From assembly GCF_009391885.1 (NCBI RefSeq), contig NZ_VZII01000023.1, positions 50,683-114,682 on the forward strand: a stretch of 64,000 nucleotides of DNA, given 5' to 3'. This DNA is from Pseudomonas sp. MN1F (GTDB taxonomy: Bacteria > Pseudomonadota > Gammaproteobacteria > Pseudomonadales > Pseudomonadaceae). Position numbers and translations under genes: made by a program. Below the pieces are notes generated by a model. That model was not told the DNA's origin and made no database searches. It worked only from the letters and a program-made list of their open reading frames with translations. Of the stretch, positions 54,663-63,692 are shown piece by piece (within the stretch, counting starts at the first letter, position 1; the number at the start of each line of letters is the position of its first letter).

Positions 54663-55841
54663 ATGCTCAATGCCGAACAACGTGCAATCATCAAAGCCAC
54701 TGTCCCGCTGCTGGAAACCGGTGGTGAAGCGCTGACCACCCACTTCTACAAGATGATGCTCAGCGAGTACCCAGAAGTACGCCCGCTGTTCAACCAGGCC
54801 CACCAGGCCAGTGGCGACCAGCCGCGCGCGCTGGCCAATGGCGTGCTGATGTATGCCCGTCACATCGACCAGCTGGAGCAGCTCGGTGGCCTGGTCGGCC
54901 AGATCATCAACAAACACGTTGCCCTGCAGATTCTGCCGGAGCACTACCCGATCGTCGGCAGCTGCCTGCTGCGCGCCATCGAAGAAGTGCTGGGCAAGGA
55001 AATCGCCACCCCTGAGGTGATCGCTGCCTGGGCCGCTGCCTATGGCCAGCTGGCCGACATCCTGATCGGCGCCGAAGAAGGCCTCTACAAACAGAAGGAA
55101 GAAGCCGCTGGCGGCTGGCGCGGTGCCCGCGAATTCCGCGTGGTTCGTCGCGAGCAGGAAAGCAGTGAAATCACCTCGTTCTATTTCGCCCCGGTGGATG
55201 GCCAACCGGTACTCAAGGCCGAGCCTGGCCAGTATATCGGCCTGCAGCTGTTCATCGACGGTGCCGAGCAGCGCCGCAACTACTCGCTGTCGGCCCTGTG
55301 CGACGGCCAGGAATACCGCATCAGTGTCAAGCGCGAGGAGGGCGGCAAGGTCTCCAATTACCTGCATGACCAGTTGCTGGTGGGCGATACGCTGCAGCTG
55401 TTCCCGCCGGCCGGTGACTTTACCCTGGCGGCCAGCGACAAGCCGCTGGTGCTGATCAGCGGTGGCGTGGGCATCACCCCGACCCTGGCCATGCTGGAGG
55501 CGGCACTGCAGACTCCGCGTGAAGTGCATTTCATCCACTGTGCGCGCAACGGGGCCGTACATGCCTTCCGCGACTGGGTCGACGGCCTGGCCGAGCGTCA
55601 TCCGCAGCTCAAGCGCTTCTACTGCTACGCCGAGGCGGAAGGTGGCTCGGCCGCCGATGCCGTGGGCTTGCTGAGCGAAGACCTGCTGGCCGAGTGGCTG
55701 CCGCACGGGCGTGACGTGGATGCCTACTTCCTTGGGCCCAAAGGCTTCATGGCGGCGGTCAAGCGCCAGCTCAAGGGCCTGGGTGTGCCGGAACAGCAGA
55801 GCCGCTATGAGTTCTTCGGGCCGGCGGCTGCCCTGAAGTGA
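54663..55841 (+). CDS. hmp: Flavohemoprotein Hmp (nitric oxide dioxygenase)
   Basis: The enzyme converts NO and O2 to nitrate with NAD(P)H. The 392-residue protein has a globin domain (1-136) with proximal H85, distal Y29 and Q53, a ferredoxin-reductase FAD domain (about 150-255, RNYSLS) and an NAD domain (about 265-392, GGVGITPTLAML). All expected heme-pocket residues are present. The ATG at 54663 gives the family start MLNAEQRAIIKATVP and has AGGAG nine bases upstream; an in-frame upstream start at 54633 has none. Divergent norR and the enhancer array indicate NO-inducible expression. Confidence 0.96.
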   Translation: MLNAEQRAIIKATVPLLETGGEALTTHFYKMMLSEYPEVRPLFNQAHQASGDQPRALANGVLMYARHIDQLEQLGGLVGQIINKHVALQILPEHYPIVGSCLLRAIEEVLGKEIATPEVIAAWAAAYGQLADILIGAEEGLYKQKEEAAGGWRGAREFRVVRREQESSEITSFYFAPVDGQPVLKAEPGQYIGLQLFIDGAEQRRNYSLSALCDGQEYRISVKREEGGKVSNYLHDQLLVGDTLQLFPPAGDFTLAASDKPLVLISGGVGITPTLAMLEAALQTPREVHFIHCARNGAVHAFRDWVDGLAERHPQLKRFYCYAEAEGGSAADAVGLLSEDLLAEWLPHGRDVDAYFLGPKGFMAAVKRQLKGLGVPEQQSRYEFFGPAAALK

Positions 55842-55853
55842 TGTATTGAGCGT

Positions 55854-55888
55854 GCCGGCCTCTTCGCGGGCTTGCCCGCGAAAGGGCC
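55854..55888. repeat. P. putida-type REP element after hmp
   Basis: GCCGGCCTCTTCGCGGGC followed by TTGCCCGCGAAAGGGCC is the standard 35-bp P. putida REP as I remember it, 12 bp after the hmp stop. Confidence 0.88.
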
Positions 55889-55921
55889 GATCAAGACTTC
55901 CTGCCTATATATAAGGAAAGA

Positions 55922-55946
55922 TGAAAGGTGCCTCGGGCACCTTTCA
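55922..55946 (+). terminator. Terminator-like hairpin of hmp
   Basis: Perfect 11-bp arms TGAAAGGTGCC and GGCACCTTTCA with a 3-base loop lie 80 bp after the hmp stop. The following CCTTTAAT is only moderately T-rich. Confidence 0.55.
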
Positions 55947-55981
55947 CCTTTAATCCTCCTTTAATCACTGTATCCTTCACT

Positions 55982-56033
55982 CCCGGGTGTCGAGGGGCAT
56001 GCCCCTGCGCGGCACCCGGGCAGCCGCTTTTTT
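55982..56033 (+). terminator. Strong hairpin with nested palindrome and T6 downstream
   Basis: CCCGGGTG pairs with CACCCGGG, and the loop itself contains the palindrome AGGGGCATGCCCCT. A T6 tract begins seven bases after the stem. It could be a second terminator for hmp or the 3' end of an undescribed small RNA. Confidence 0.5.
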
Positions 56034-56202
56034 ACCGGCCGACGTTGAACCGACGTCGCTGCAGCCGGTCACAGCATCTCCGGATAGCCCTGCGCAGTGC
56101 TGTCTCGCCGCTTCCTCGACACGCTAAGGGGCCATGCCTGCGTGTAGAATTGCACTCAGGCGGGCGGACCACGCTGCCACCTATCCATCGAAGGAATCGG
56201 CA

Positions 56203-56709
56203 ATGAACGAACAAACATCGCGCCTGAACCGCGAACGGCGCTTTCTGGTGCTGCTGGGGGTGATCTGCCTCGCCCTGATTGGCGGTGCGCTGTACATGCA
56301 GGTGGTACTGGGTGAGGCACCTTGCCCGCTGTGCATCCTGCAACGCTATGCATTGCTCTTTATCGCCCTCTTCGCGTTCATTGCCGCCGCCATGCCCGGG
56401 CGCCGCAGCCTGACCCTGTTCGAGGGCCTGGTGGTGCTCAGTGCCATTGGCGGAATCATTGCGGCTGGCAACCATGTGTATATACTCGCCAACCCCATGG
56501 TCAGTTGCGGCATCGATACCCTGCAACCGATCGTCGATGACCTGCCCCTGGCCAAGCTCTGGCCGCTGGCGTTCCAGGTCGACGGCTTCTGCAGCACGCC
56601 ATACCCGCCGATCCTCGGTTTGTCGCTGGCGCAGTGGGCACTGGTGGCATTCGTCCTGACCGCCATCCTGGTACCGTTCGGCATCTACCGCAACCGGCGC
56701 CAGTCTTAG
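56203..56709 (+). CDS. dsbB: Disulfide bond formation protein DsbB
   Basis: The 168-residue four-span inner membrane protein reoxidises DsbA and passes electrons to quinone. The two redox pairs are C41/C44 (PCPLC) and C102/C130, at the spacing expected. The ATG at 56203 follows AAGGA and begins MNEQTSRLNRERRF; upstream in-frame codons to 56134 are not used. It sits between hmp and cyo, and in P. putida a DsbB next to cyo is conserved as I recall (sometimes called cyoups1). The link to ubiquinol oxidase is logical because DsbB delivers electrons to ubiquinone that Cyo then oxidises. Confidence 0.94.
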   Translation: MNEQTSRLNRERRFLVLLGVICLALIGGALYMQVVLGEAPCPLCILQRYALLFIALFAFIAAAMPGRRSLTLFEGLVVLSAIGGIIAAGNHVYILANPMVSCGIDTLQPIVDDLPLAKLWPLAFQVDGFCSTPYPPILGLSLAQWALVAFVLTAILVPFGIYRNRRQS

Positions 56710-57267
56710 ACATAAGTCCTGATTTCGGTGTGGTCTTTTACACCGGATGAGAAGAGCAAAAAGTCCTCTCCCGCTTGATCCAGATCAACCTCGAAGCCTT
56801 GCGTAATGCGGGTTTGAGGGCTAGCAAGCGGGGTGCGACAAACTGTCGCGAAGTTGATTTGTAGAGCGGTATTGTTACGGATTCTGTAAAAGACTGTTGC
56901 TCAATAAGTCATAGTCAAGGGTTGGCGACCTATCTACAATCGCCCCCAATTTCCGTTCGGCACTGCTTGCGAGTCGCAGGATTGAAGGAAGCCCCAGCGC
57001 TCCTTTTTGCTGACTTCGTCAAGTTTCGCCCAACGGCGATACCGGGCGGACCCCCCTCCGCGTTTTCCCGCACCAAATGGACTTGGTCTGAAGTACAGGC
57101 CTGTTGCCTACGAAACCATAAGCACCGCTAACACGCTTTGCGCCAAGGTCCTGCAGTCGGGCCCGGGCAGGAGCGAGTACGGGCGCGAAATGCCGCACTT
57201 GGCAGGACGAAGTGTTGGCTACCAAAACACAAATTGCATTGAAGCAAGCTGATCTAGAGGTCGTGAG
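56710..57267. other. Long cyo upstream region (558 bp)
   Basis: No convincing gene lies between dsbB and cyoA. The region holds a perfect Anr box near its left end and presumably the cyo promoter and a long leader. An 81-codon frame at 57007-57252 has no ribosome site or family resemblance, so I leave it out. Confidence 0.65.
56775..56788. promoter_or_regulatory. Perfect Anr/Fnr box upstream of cyo
   Basis: TTGATCCAGATCAA is an exact match to the Anr/Fnr consensus TTGAT-N4-ATCAA. It lies 66 bp after the dsbB stop and 480 bp before cyoA. Anr is known to repress cyo under low oxygen in P. putida. Confidence 0.85.
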
Positions 57268-58212
57268 ATGAGTAAAAAGCGTTACCCCAGACTGTTTGGC
57301 ATATTGCCCTTTTTAGGCATGCTTTTACTCAGTGGGTGCAACTGGACCCTGCTCGACCCGAAAGGTCAGGTCGGCATTGAGCAAAAGAACCTGATCCTGA
57401 TCGCTACCGGCCTGATGCTGCTGGTGGTGATTCCGGTCATCATCATGACCGTGGCATTCGCCTGGAAGTACCGTGCTTCCAACAAGGCCGCCACCTACAC
57501 CCCCGACTGGTCGCACTCGACCAAGATCGAAGCCGCGGTGTGGATCATCCCGATCATCATCATCATCGCCCTGGGTTACGTCACCTACAAGTCGACCCAC
57601 AAGCTGGACCCATACCGTCCGCTGGATTCGGACGTGAAGCCGATTCAGATCGACGTGGTCGCGCTGGACTGGAAATGGCTGTTCATCTACCCGGAACAGG
57701 GCATTGCCACGGTCAACAAGATCAACTTCCCGGCTAACGTCCCGGTCAACTTCCGCGTCACCTCCGACGCCGTGATGAACTCGTTCTTCATCCCGGGCCT
57801 GGGTGGCCAGATCTACGCCATGGCCGGCATGACCACCAAGCTGCACCTGATCGCCAACGAAAACGGCGAATTCGACGGTATCAGTGCCAACTACAGCGGC
57901 GCTGGCTTTACCGGCATGAAATTCAAGGCCACTGCAACCTCTCAGGAAGACTTCGACAAGTGGGTCGCCGAGGTCAAGCAGTCGCCACTGAAACTGGGCA
58001 AAGCCGAGTACGAAGCTCTGGCCAAGCCTAGCGAATACAACCCAGTCGCGCTGTACAGCGAGGCACCAGCAGAGCTGTTCCAGACCATCGTCGACAAGTA
58101 CGAAGGCATGAACCGCGGCAAGCCGGTCCACGAAGAAGCAGGCAGCAAAGATCTGGCCACAACCAAGGGTGTGGAATCGAGTATGCAACCAGCTGCCGGT
58201 GCAGAGGAGTAA
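57268..58212 (+). CDS. cyoA: Cytochrome bo3 ubiquinol oxidase subunit II
   Basis: The 314-residue lipoprotein has a lipobox LLSGC with acylated C24, two membrane spans (about 42-66 and 85-105) and a cupredoxin-like periplasmic domain lacking the CuA ligands, as in quinol oxidases. Readable family segments are [23 protein letters not shown] and [21 protein letters not shown]. It begins the cyoABCDE operon; cyoB follows 3 bp after its stop. The ATG at 57268 follows a GAGGT site. It binds quinol oxidase subunit I and helps quinol access. Confidence 0.97.
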   Translation: MSKKRYPRLFGILPFLGMLLLSGCNWTLLDPKGQVGIEQKNLILIATGLMLLVVIPVIIMTVAFAWKYRASNKAATYTPDWSHSTKIEAAVWIIPIIIIIALGYVTYKSTHKLDPYRPLDSDVKPIQIDVVALDWKWLFIYPEQGIATVNKINFPANVPVNFRVTSDAVMNSFFIPGLGGQIYAMAGMTTKLHLIANENGEFDGISANYSGAGFTGMKFKATATSQEDFDKWVAEVKQSPLKLGKAEYEALAKPSEYNPVALYSEAPAELFQTIVDKYEGMNRGKPVHEEAGSKDLATTKGVESSMQPAAGAEE

Positions 58213-58215
58213 GAG

Positions 58216-60234
58216 ATGTTCGGTAAATTAACCCTGGAGGCGATACCCTTCCACGAGCCGATAGTCATGGTGACGCTTGCCATGATCGCGCTCGGGGGTA
58301 TTGCTGTCGTTGGTGCTATCACCTATTTCCGCAAGTGGACCTACTTGTGGACCGAGTGGTTGACCACCGTCGACCACAAGAAAATCGGGGTGATGTACAT
58401 CGTCGTCGCGATGGTCATGCTGCTGCGCGGCTTTGCCGACGCCATCATGATGCGTACCCAGCTGGCTGCCGCTACCGGTGGCTCCGAAGGCTACCTGCCG
58501 CCTGAACACTATGACCAGATCTTCACCGCTCACGGTGTGATCATGATCATCTTCATGGCGATGCCGTTCTTCACCGGCCTGATGAACCTCGCGGTTCCTC
58601 TGCAGATCGGTGCACGTGACGTTGCCTTCCCGTTCCTGAACTCGCTGAGCTTCTACCTGCTGCTGGCAGGCGTGCTGCTGGTCAACATCTCGCTGGGCGT
58701 TGGTGAATTCGCCAAGACCGGCTGGGTTGCCTATCCGCCGCTCGCGGGCATTCAGTACAGCCCTGGGGTGGGTGTTGACTACTACATCTGGGCGCTACAG
58801 CTCTCAGGCTTGGGTACGACACTGACCGGCGTGAACTTCCTCGTCACCGTGATGAAGATGCGCGCACCTGGCATGAAGCTGATGGACATGCCGATCTTCA
58901 CCTGGACCTGCACCTGGGCCAACGTGCTGATCGTGGCTTCGTTCCCGATCCTGACCGCTGCACTCGCTCTGCTGACTGTTGACCGTTATCTGGACTTCCA
59001 CATTTTCACCAACGAGCTTGGTGGGAACCCGATGATGTACGTCAACCTGTTCTGGGCGTGGGGTCACCCTGAGGTTTACATCCTGATCCTGCCGGCCTTC
59101 GGCGTGTTCTCGGAAGTGACTTCGACCTTCTCCGGCAAGCGTCTGTTCGGCCACCACTCGATGATCTACGCATCGGGCGCCATCGCCGTTCTGGGCTTCG
59201 CTGTATGGCTGCACCACTTCTTCACCATGGGTGCCGGCGCCAGCGTCAACACCTTCTTCGGCCTGGCGACGATGCTGATCTCCATTCCGACCGGTGTGAA
59301 GCTGTTCAACTGGCTGTTCACCATGTACCAGGGCCGTGTGCGCTTCACCGCACCGATGCTGTGGACCCTGGGCTTCATGATCACCTTCTCGATCGGTGGC
59401 ATGACTGGCGTTCTGCTGGCTGTTCCAGGTGCTGACTTCGTGCTGCACAACAGCCTGTTCGTAATCGCTCACTTCCACAACGTGATCATCGGTGGTGCGG
59501 TATTCGGCTACATCGCCGGCTTCGCCTACTGGTGGCCAAAAGCGTTCGGCTTCAAGCTGAACGAGAAGTGGGGCAAAGCTGCCTTCTGGTTCTGGATCTC
59601 CGGTTTCTACGTAGCGTTCATGCCGCTGTACGCCCTGGGCTTCATGGGCATGACCCGTCGTCTGAACCACTCCGACAACCCACTGTGGGAACCCTACCTG
59701 TACGTAGCCGTAGTCGGCGCCGTGCTGATCCTGTTCGGTATCGCCTGCCAGCTGATCCAGATCGTCGTTTCGATCCGCGATCGCGAGCAGAACCTGGACG
59801 TGACCGGCGACCCATGGGGCGGCCGTACCCTGGAATGGTCGACCTCGTCGCCACCTCCGTTCTACAACTTCGCCCACATGCCAGAAAAAGTTGGCCTGGA
59901 CTGCTGGAACGAAGCCAAGGAAGCCGGTGTTGCCTACAAGGTGCCGGGCAAGTACGAAGCGATCCACATGCCGAACAACACCGCTACCGGTCTGTTCATG
60001 GGTATGTTCCTGACTGTCTTCGGCTTCGCTTTCATCTGGCACATCTGGTGGCTGGTTGGCGCGAGCCTGCTGGCAACCATCGCAGTCTTCGTTCGCCACG
60101 CTGCGCGTGACGACCAGGGCTACATGGTTCCGGCCGAAGAAGTGGCGCGCATCGAAGGCGAGCGTCTCAAAGCGCTGGCCAAAGCAGGTGCTCTGCCTGC
60201 CGGCGCACGTGTCGAATCGTTTGAACGGGTGTAA
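58216..60234 (+). CDS. cyoB: Cytochrome bo3 ubiquinol oxidase subunit I
   Basis: The 672-residue catalytic subunit binds low-spin heme b, high-spin heme o3 and CuB, reduces O2 and pumps protons. Heme and copper ligands are visible in [26 protein letters not shown] (His with cross-linked Tyr), HHFFTMGA and HFHNVIIGG. Length and the 14-15 span plan match E. coli CyoB. A GAGTAAGAG ribosome region precedes the ATG. In pseudomonads this gene's mRNA is reported as a Crc target; I did not find an unambiguous CA motif at the start codon. Confidence 0.97.
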   Translation: MFGKLTLEAIPFHEPIVMVTLAMIALGGIAVVGAITYFRKWTYLWTEWLTTVDHKKIGVMYIVVAMVMLLRGFADAIMMRTQLAAATGGSEGYLPPEHYDQIFTAHGVIMIIFMAMPFFTGLMNLAVPLQIGARDVAFPFLNSLSFYLLLAGVLLVNISLGVGEFAKTGWVAYPPLAGIQYSPGVGVDYYIWALQLSGLGTTLTGVNFLVTVMKMRAPGMKLMDMPIFTWTCTWANVLIVASFPILTAALALLTVDRYLDFHIFTNELGGNPMMYVNLFWAWGHPEVYILILPAFGVFSEVTSTFSGKRLFGHHSMIYASGAIAVLGFAVWLHHFFTMGAGASVNTFFGLATMLISIPTGVKLFNWLFTMYQGRVRFTAPMLWTLGFMITFSIGGMTGVLLAVPGADFVLHNSLFVIAHFHNVIIGGAVFGYIAGFAYWWPKAFGFKLNEKWGKAAFWFWISGFYVAFMPLYALGFMGMTRRLNHSDNPLWEPYLYVAVVGAVLILFGIACQLIQIVVSIRDREQNLDVTGDPWGGRTLEWSTSSPPPFYNFAHMPEKVGLDCWNEAKEAGVAYKVPGKYEAIHMPNNTATGLFMGMFLTVFGFAFIWHIWWLVGASLLATIAVFVRHAARDDQGYMVPAEEVARIEGERLKALAKAGALPAGARVESFERV

Positions 60235-60237
60235 TCA

Positions 60238-60861
60238 ATGTCCAGTCAAGTAATCCACGGTGGCGCGCATGGTCATGACCATGCTCACGATGACCACCAC
60301 CACGACTCGGGCCAGATGACCGTCCTCGGTTTCTGGCTGTACCTGATGACCGACTGCATCCTGTTTGCGTCGCTCTTCGCCACCTACGCGGTGCTGTCCG
60401 GCAGTTTTGCCGGCGGCCCGTCGGGTCACGACATCTTCCAGCTCGACTTCGTAGCTGTTGAAACGCTGTTCCTGCTGCTGTCCTCGATCACCTTCGGCTT
60501 CGCCATGCTGAAGATGTTCGACGGCAAGAAAGCGGGCGTACTGGGCTGGTTGGCTGTGACCTTCCTGTTCGGTGCAGGCTTCATCGCGATGGAAATCTAT
60601 GAATTCCATCACCTGATCGGCGAGGGCTTCGGCCCAACCCGCAGTGGCTTCCTGTCGGGCTTCTTCGCCCTGGTAGGTACCCACGGTCTGCACGTGACCG
60701 CCGGCCTGATCTGGATGGCAATCATGATGTACCAGATCAACAAGCACGGCATCACGCCGACCGCCAAGACCCGCATGAGCTGCCTGAGCCTGTTCTGGCA
60801 CTTCCTGGACGTGGTCTGGATCTGCGTATTCACCGTCGTCTACCTGCTGGGGGTTCTGTAA
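60238..60861 (+). CDS. cyoC: Cytochrome bo3 ubiquinol oxidase subunit III
   Basis: The 207-residue five-span membrane subunit stabilises the oxidase core. Its N-terminus is histidine-rich ([19 protein letters not shown]), which is striking but seen in other Pseudomonas CyoC proteins as I recall and might bind metal. Family segments include [15 protein letters not shown] and [19 protein letters not shown]. It starts 3 bp after cyoB and overlaps the cyoD start by one base (TAATG), so it is tightly coupled. Confidence 0.96.
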   Translation: MSSQVIHGGAHGHDHAHDDHHHDSGQMTVLGFWLYLMTDCILFASLFATYAVLSGSFAGGPSGHDIFQLDFVAVETLFLLLSSITFGFAMLKMFDGKKAGVLGWLAVTFLFGAGFIAMEIYEFHHLIGEGFGPTRSGFLSGFFALVGTHGLHVTAGLIWMAIMMYQINKHGITPTAKTRMSCLSLFWHFLDVVWICVFTVVYLLGVL

Positions 60862-61193
60862 TGGCTAACGCACACGACACTCATCACGAAGGTAACCACG
60901 GCAGCGTCAAGTCGTACATGATCGGCTTCATCCTGTCGATCATCCTGACCGCGATCCCGTTTGGCCTGGCCATGTCGCCAAGCCTGCCGAAGAACCTGAC
61001 CGTTCTGATCATCGTGGCCATGGCCGTGATTCAGGTAGTGGTACACCTCGTGTACTTCCTGCACATGGACCGCTCGAAAGAGCAGCGTTCCAATGTGTCG
61101 ACGTTCCTGTTCACCGCGCTGGTAATCGCTCTGCTGGTCGGCCTGTCGCTGTGGATCATGTTCAGCATCCACTTCGAAATGATGGCCAAGTGA
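60861..61193 (+). CDS. cyoD: Cytochrome bo3 ubiquinol oxidase subunit IV
   Basis: This 110-residue protein has three membrane spans (SYMIGFILSIILTAIPFGLA, LTVLIIVAMAVIQVVVHLVY and FTALVIALLVGLSLWIMFSI) and a His-rich N-terminal tail (HDTHHEGNHG). It assists CuB binding and assembly of subunit I. It overlaps cyoC by one base, and cyoE begins 11 bp downstream. Length is typical for CyoD. Confidence 0.96.
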   Translation: MANAHDTHHEGNHGSVKSYMIGFILSIILTAIPFGLAMSPSLPKNLTVLIIVAMAVIQVVVHLVYFLHMDRSKEQRSNVSTFLFTALVIALLVGLSLWIMFSIHFEMMAK

Positions 61194-61204
61194 GGTAAGA
61201 CTGC

Positions 61205-62092
61205 ATGTCCGTTAAGCACTTTATCCAAATCACCAAACCGGGGATCATTTTCGGTAACGTGCTTTCCGTGGCAGGCGGTTTCTTCCTTGCCTCGAAGGGC
61301 CATGTGGACTTCGCCCTGTTCCTGGCGGTGGTGATCGGTACTTCGCTGGTGGTGGCGTCCGGATGCGTGTTCAACAACTGCATCGACCGTGACATCGACC
61401 ACAAGATGGAACGCACCAAGAACCGCGTCATGGTGCAGGGCGGCATGTCGCTGACCCTCGCGCTGGTCTACGCCACCCTCCTCGGGGTGGCGGGCTTCAG
61501 CCTGCTGTATGTGCAGGCCAACCCGTTGTCGGCGTTCTGCGCGCTGATCGGTTTCATCGTCTACGTCGGTTTCTACAGCCTCTGGCTGAAGCGCAAATCG
61601 GTGCACGGCACCTTGGTCGGCAGCCTGTCTGGTGCCATGCCTCCGGTGATCGGCTACTGCGCCGTGAGCAACAGCTTCGACCTGGCTGCTGTGACCCTGC
61701 TGGTGATGTTCAGCCTGTGGCAGATGCCGCACAGCTTTGCCATCGCGATCTTCCGCTTCAAGGATTACAGCGCTGCAAACATTCCGGTCCTGCCGGTGGC
61801 ACGTGGTGTTCTCGCAGCGAAGAAGCAGATCGTGCTGTACGTGCTGGCATTCCTGCTCGCCACCTTGATGCTCACCCTCGGCGGTTACGCCGGCCTCGGC
61901 TACCTGGCCGTGGCAGCTGCCATGGGCCTGTACTGGCTGTACATGGCCTGGGGTGGTTACAAGGCCGAGGACGACAGCAAGTGGGCGCGCAAGGTGTTCG
62001 GCTTCTCCATCCTCACCGTCACTGCCCTGAGCGTGATGATGGGTGTGGACAGCCAGACCGCTGCGGACGTGCTGATGACCTACGCGCGCTGA
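61205..62092 (+). CDS. cyoE: Protoheme IX farnesyltransferase (heme O synthase)
   Basis: The 295-residue UbiA-family enzyme farnesylates heme b to heme o for the o3 site of CyoB. The prenyl-diphosphate/Mg motif [18 protein letters not shown] is near residues 57-75, and several membrane spans follow. A GAGGTAAG ribosome site precedes ATG 61205. It closes the cyo operon and is followed by a strong terminator. A second heme O synthase is common in Pseudomonas for other oxidases, but the operon position makes this one CyoE. Confidence 0.96.
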   Translation: MSVKHFIQITKPGIIFGNVLSVAGGFFLASKGHVDFALFLAVVIGTSLVVASGCVFNNCIDRDIDHKMERTKNRVMVQGGMSLTLALVYATLLGVAGFSLLYVQANPLSAFCALIGFIVYVGFYSLWLKRKSVHGTLVGSLSGAMPPVIGYCAVSNSFDLAAVTLLVMFSLWQMPHSFAIAIFRFKDYSAANIPVLPVARGVLAAKKQIVLYVLAFLLATLMLTLGGYAGLGYLAVAAAMGLYWLYMAWGGYKAEDDSKWARKVFGFSILTVTALSVMMGVDSQTAADVLMTYAR

Positions 62093-62112
62093 TCGAGGCA
62101 AGTGCTTCACTG

Positions 62113-62140
62113 AAAACCCGGCCACTGTGCCGGGTTTTTT
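62113..62140 (+). terminator. Terminator of the cyo operon
   Basis: AAAACCCGGC-cactgt-GCCGGGTTTTTT is a canonical intrinsic terminator 20 bp after the cyoE stop. Confidence 0.93.
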
Positions 62141-62232
62141 CATGCCTGTTTTTCCTGTTCTGGCGTGGAAACATAAATCTTTGATTTTCAAAAAATACAT
62201 CTGAAAAGTTCTAATAAAACAGGAAATTATCC

Positions 62233-62262
62233 TTTACAGGCATCCTGTTTCGGCACTATCTT
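62233..62262 (+). promoter_or_regulatory. Candidate sigma-70 promoter of alaC
   Basis: TTTACA, an 18-base spacer and TATCTT lie about 70-100 bp before the alaC ATG, in a notably AT-rich stretch (62160-62235). Imperfect spacing and -10 keep confidence moderate. Confidence 0.4.
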
Positions 62263-62332
62263 CTGGTTCAGGCCGCCGCAGCGGCCAGCGTCGCTCGGAC
62301 GGTTCCGGGCGCTTACGTCTGCAGAGGAAACC

Positions 62333-63541
62333 ATGGCCAATCCAGGTTCGCCGCGCCGCTTCGCGCGCATCGATCGTCTCCCCCCTTACGTCTTCAACAT
62401 CACTGCCGAACTCAAGATGGCTGCCCGCCGCCGTGGCGAGGACATCATCGACCTGAGCATGGGCAACCCCGATGGCGCGACCCCGCCGCACATCGTCGAG
62501 AAGCTGGTGCAGGTCGCCCAGCGTGATGACACCCATGGTTATTCCACCTCACGCGGCATTCCACGCCTGCGCCGGGCCATCTCCAACTGGTACAAGGAAC
62601 GCTACGAGGTCGACATCGACCCGGAAAGCGAAGCCATCGTCACCATCGGCTCGAAAGAAGGCCTGGCGCACCTGATGCTCGGCACCCTCGACCACGGCGA
62701 CACCGTGCTGGTGCCCAACCCGAGTTACCCGATCCACATCTACGGCGCCGTGATCGCCGGTGCCCAGGTGCGCTCGGTGCCACTGGTGCCGGGGGTGGAT
62801 TTCTTCAACGAGCTGGAACGGGCGATCCGCGAGTCGATCCCCAAGCCGAAGATGATGATCCTCGGCTTCCCGTCCAACCCCACCGCCCAGTGCGTGGAGC
62901 TGGATTTCTTCGAGCGCGTGGTGGCCCTGGCCAAGCAGTACGACGTGCTGGTGGTGCACGACCTGGCCTACGCCGACATCGTCTATGACGGCTGGAAGGC
63001 CCCGTCGATCATGCAGGTACCGGGCGCCAAGGACATTGCGGTGGAGTTCTTTACCCTGTCCAAGAGCTACAACATGGCCGGCTGGCGGATCGGCTTCATG
63101 GTCGGTAACCCCGAGTTGGTCAGCGCCCTGGCGCGGATCAAGAGCTACCACGACTACGGCACCTTCACCCCGCTGCAGGTGGCGGCCATTGCCGCGCTGG
63201 AAGGCGACCAGCAGTGCGTGCGTGACATCGCCGAGCAGTACCGCCAGCGCCGCAACCTGCTGGTCAAGGGCCTGCACGAGCTGGGTTGGATGGTCGAGAA
63301 CCCCAAGGCGTCGATGTACGTGTGGGCGAAAATCCCGGAGCAGTATGCGCACCTGGGTTCGCTGGAGTTTTCCAAGAAGCTGCTGGCCGAGGCCAAGGTC
63401 TGCGTGTCGCCAGGCATCGGTTTTGGTGATTACGGCGACGACCATGTGCGCTTCGCCCTGATCGAGAATCAGGACCGCATTCGCCAGGCGATTCGCGGTA
63501 TCCGCCAGATGTTCCGTGCCGACGGGTTGATCCAGAAGTAA
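62333..63541 (+). CDS. alaC: Alanine transaminase AlaC (class I/II aminotransferase)
   Basis: The 402-residue PLP enzyme most resembles AlaC/YfdZ, which makes alanine from pyruvate and glutamate. Signatures are [14 protein letters not shown], the substrate loop [19 protein letters not shown], the PLP Lys in [15 protein letters not shown] (about K244) and the C-terminal [15 protein letters not shown]. The start at 62333 ([19 protein letters not shown]) fits the family N-terminus, including [10 protein letters not shown]. It is monocistronic after cyo. Aspartate or other aminotransferase activities of the fold are possible, but the N-terminal pattern favours AlaC. Confidence 0.93.
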   Translation: MANPGSPRRFARIDRLPPYVFNITAELKMAARRRGEDIIDLSMGNPDGATPPHIVEKLVQVAQRDDTHGYSTSRGIPRLRRAISNWYKERYEVDIDPESEAIVTIGSKEGLAHLMLGTLDHGDTVLVPNPSYPIHIYGAVIAGAQVRSVPLVPGVDFFNELERAIRESIPKPKMMILGFPSNPTAQCVELDFFERVVALAKQYDVLVVHDLAYADIVYDGWKAPSIMQVPGAKDIAVEFFTLSKSYNMAGWRIGFMVGNPELVSALARIKSYHDYGTFTPLQVAAIAALEGDQQCVRDIAEQYRQRRNLLVKGLHELGWMVENPKASMYVWAKIPEQYAHLGSLEFSKKLLAEAKVCVSPGIGFGDYGDDHVRFALIENQDRIRQAIRGIRQMFRADGLIQK

Positions 63542-63553
63542 CGCGTCGCCCGG

Positions 63554-63569
63554 GCCCGCTACGGCGGGC
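63554..63569 (+). terminator. Hairpin after alaC
   Basis: GCCCGC-tacg-GCGGGC lies 12 bp after the alaC stop, but there is no T-run, so it may be only a 3' stabiliser. Confidence 0.35.
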
Positions 63570-63692
63570 TTGGGCCCGTCGGATCAACGGCAAACTATTT
63601 TTGCGTTACCCCTCTTCTCAGCCGACCTGGCTTCGATTACAAATGGCGCGCGGGCCCAGCCCCGATAACAACAACCTTCCTTCCGTGCCCTC

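Larger units (their letters stand above)
55842..56202. other. Intergenic region between hmp and dsbB with several palindromes
   Basis: These 361 bp contain a REP element, an 11-bp-arm hairpin likely to terminate hmp, and a second strong hairpin followed at short distance by T6. I see no credible reading frame. Confidence 0.7.

Noticed and set aside
57007..57252. 81-codon frame upstream of cyoA
   Set aside because: It has no ribosome site or family resemblance, and the opposite strand is similarly open. More likely leader sequence.
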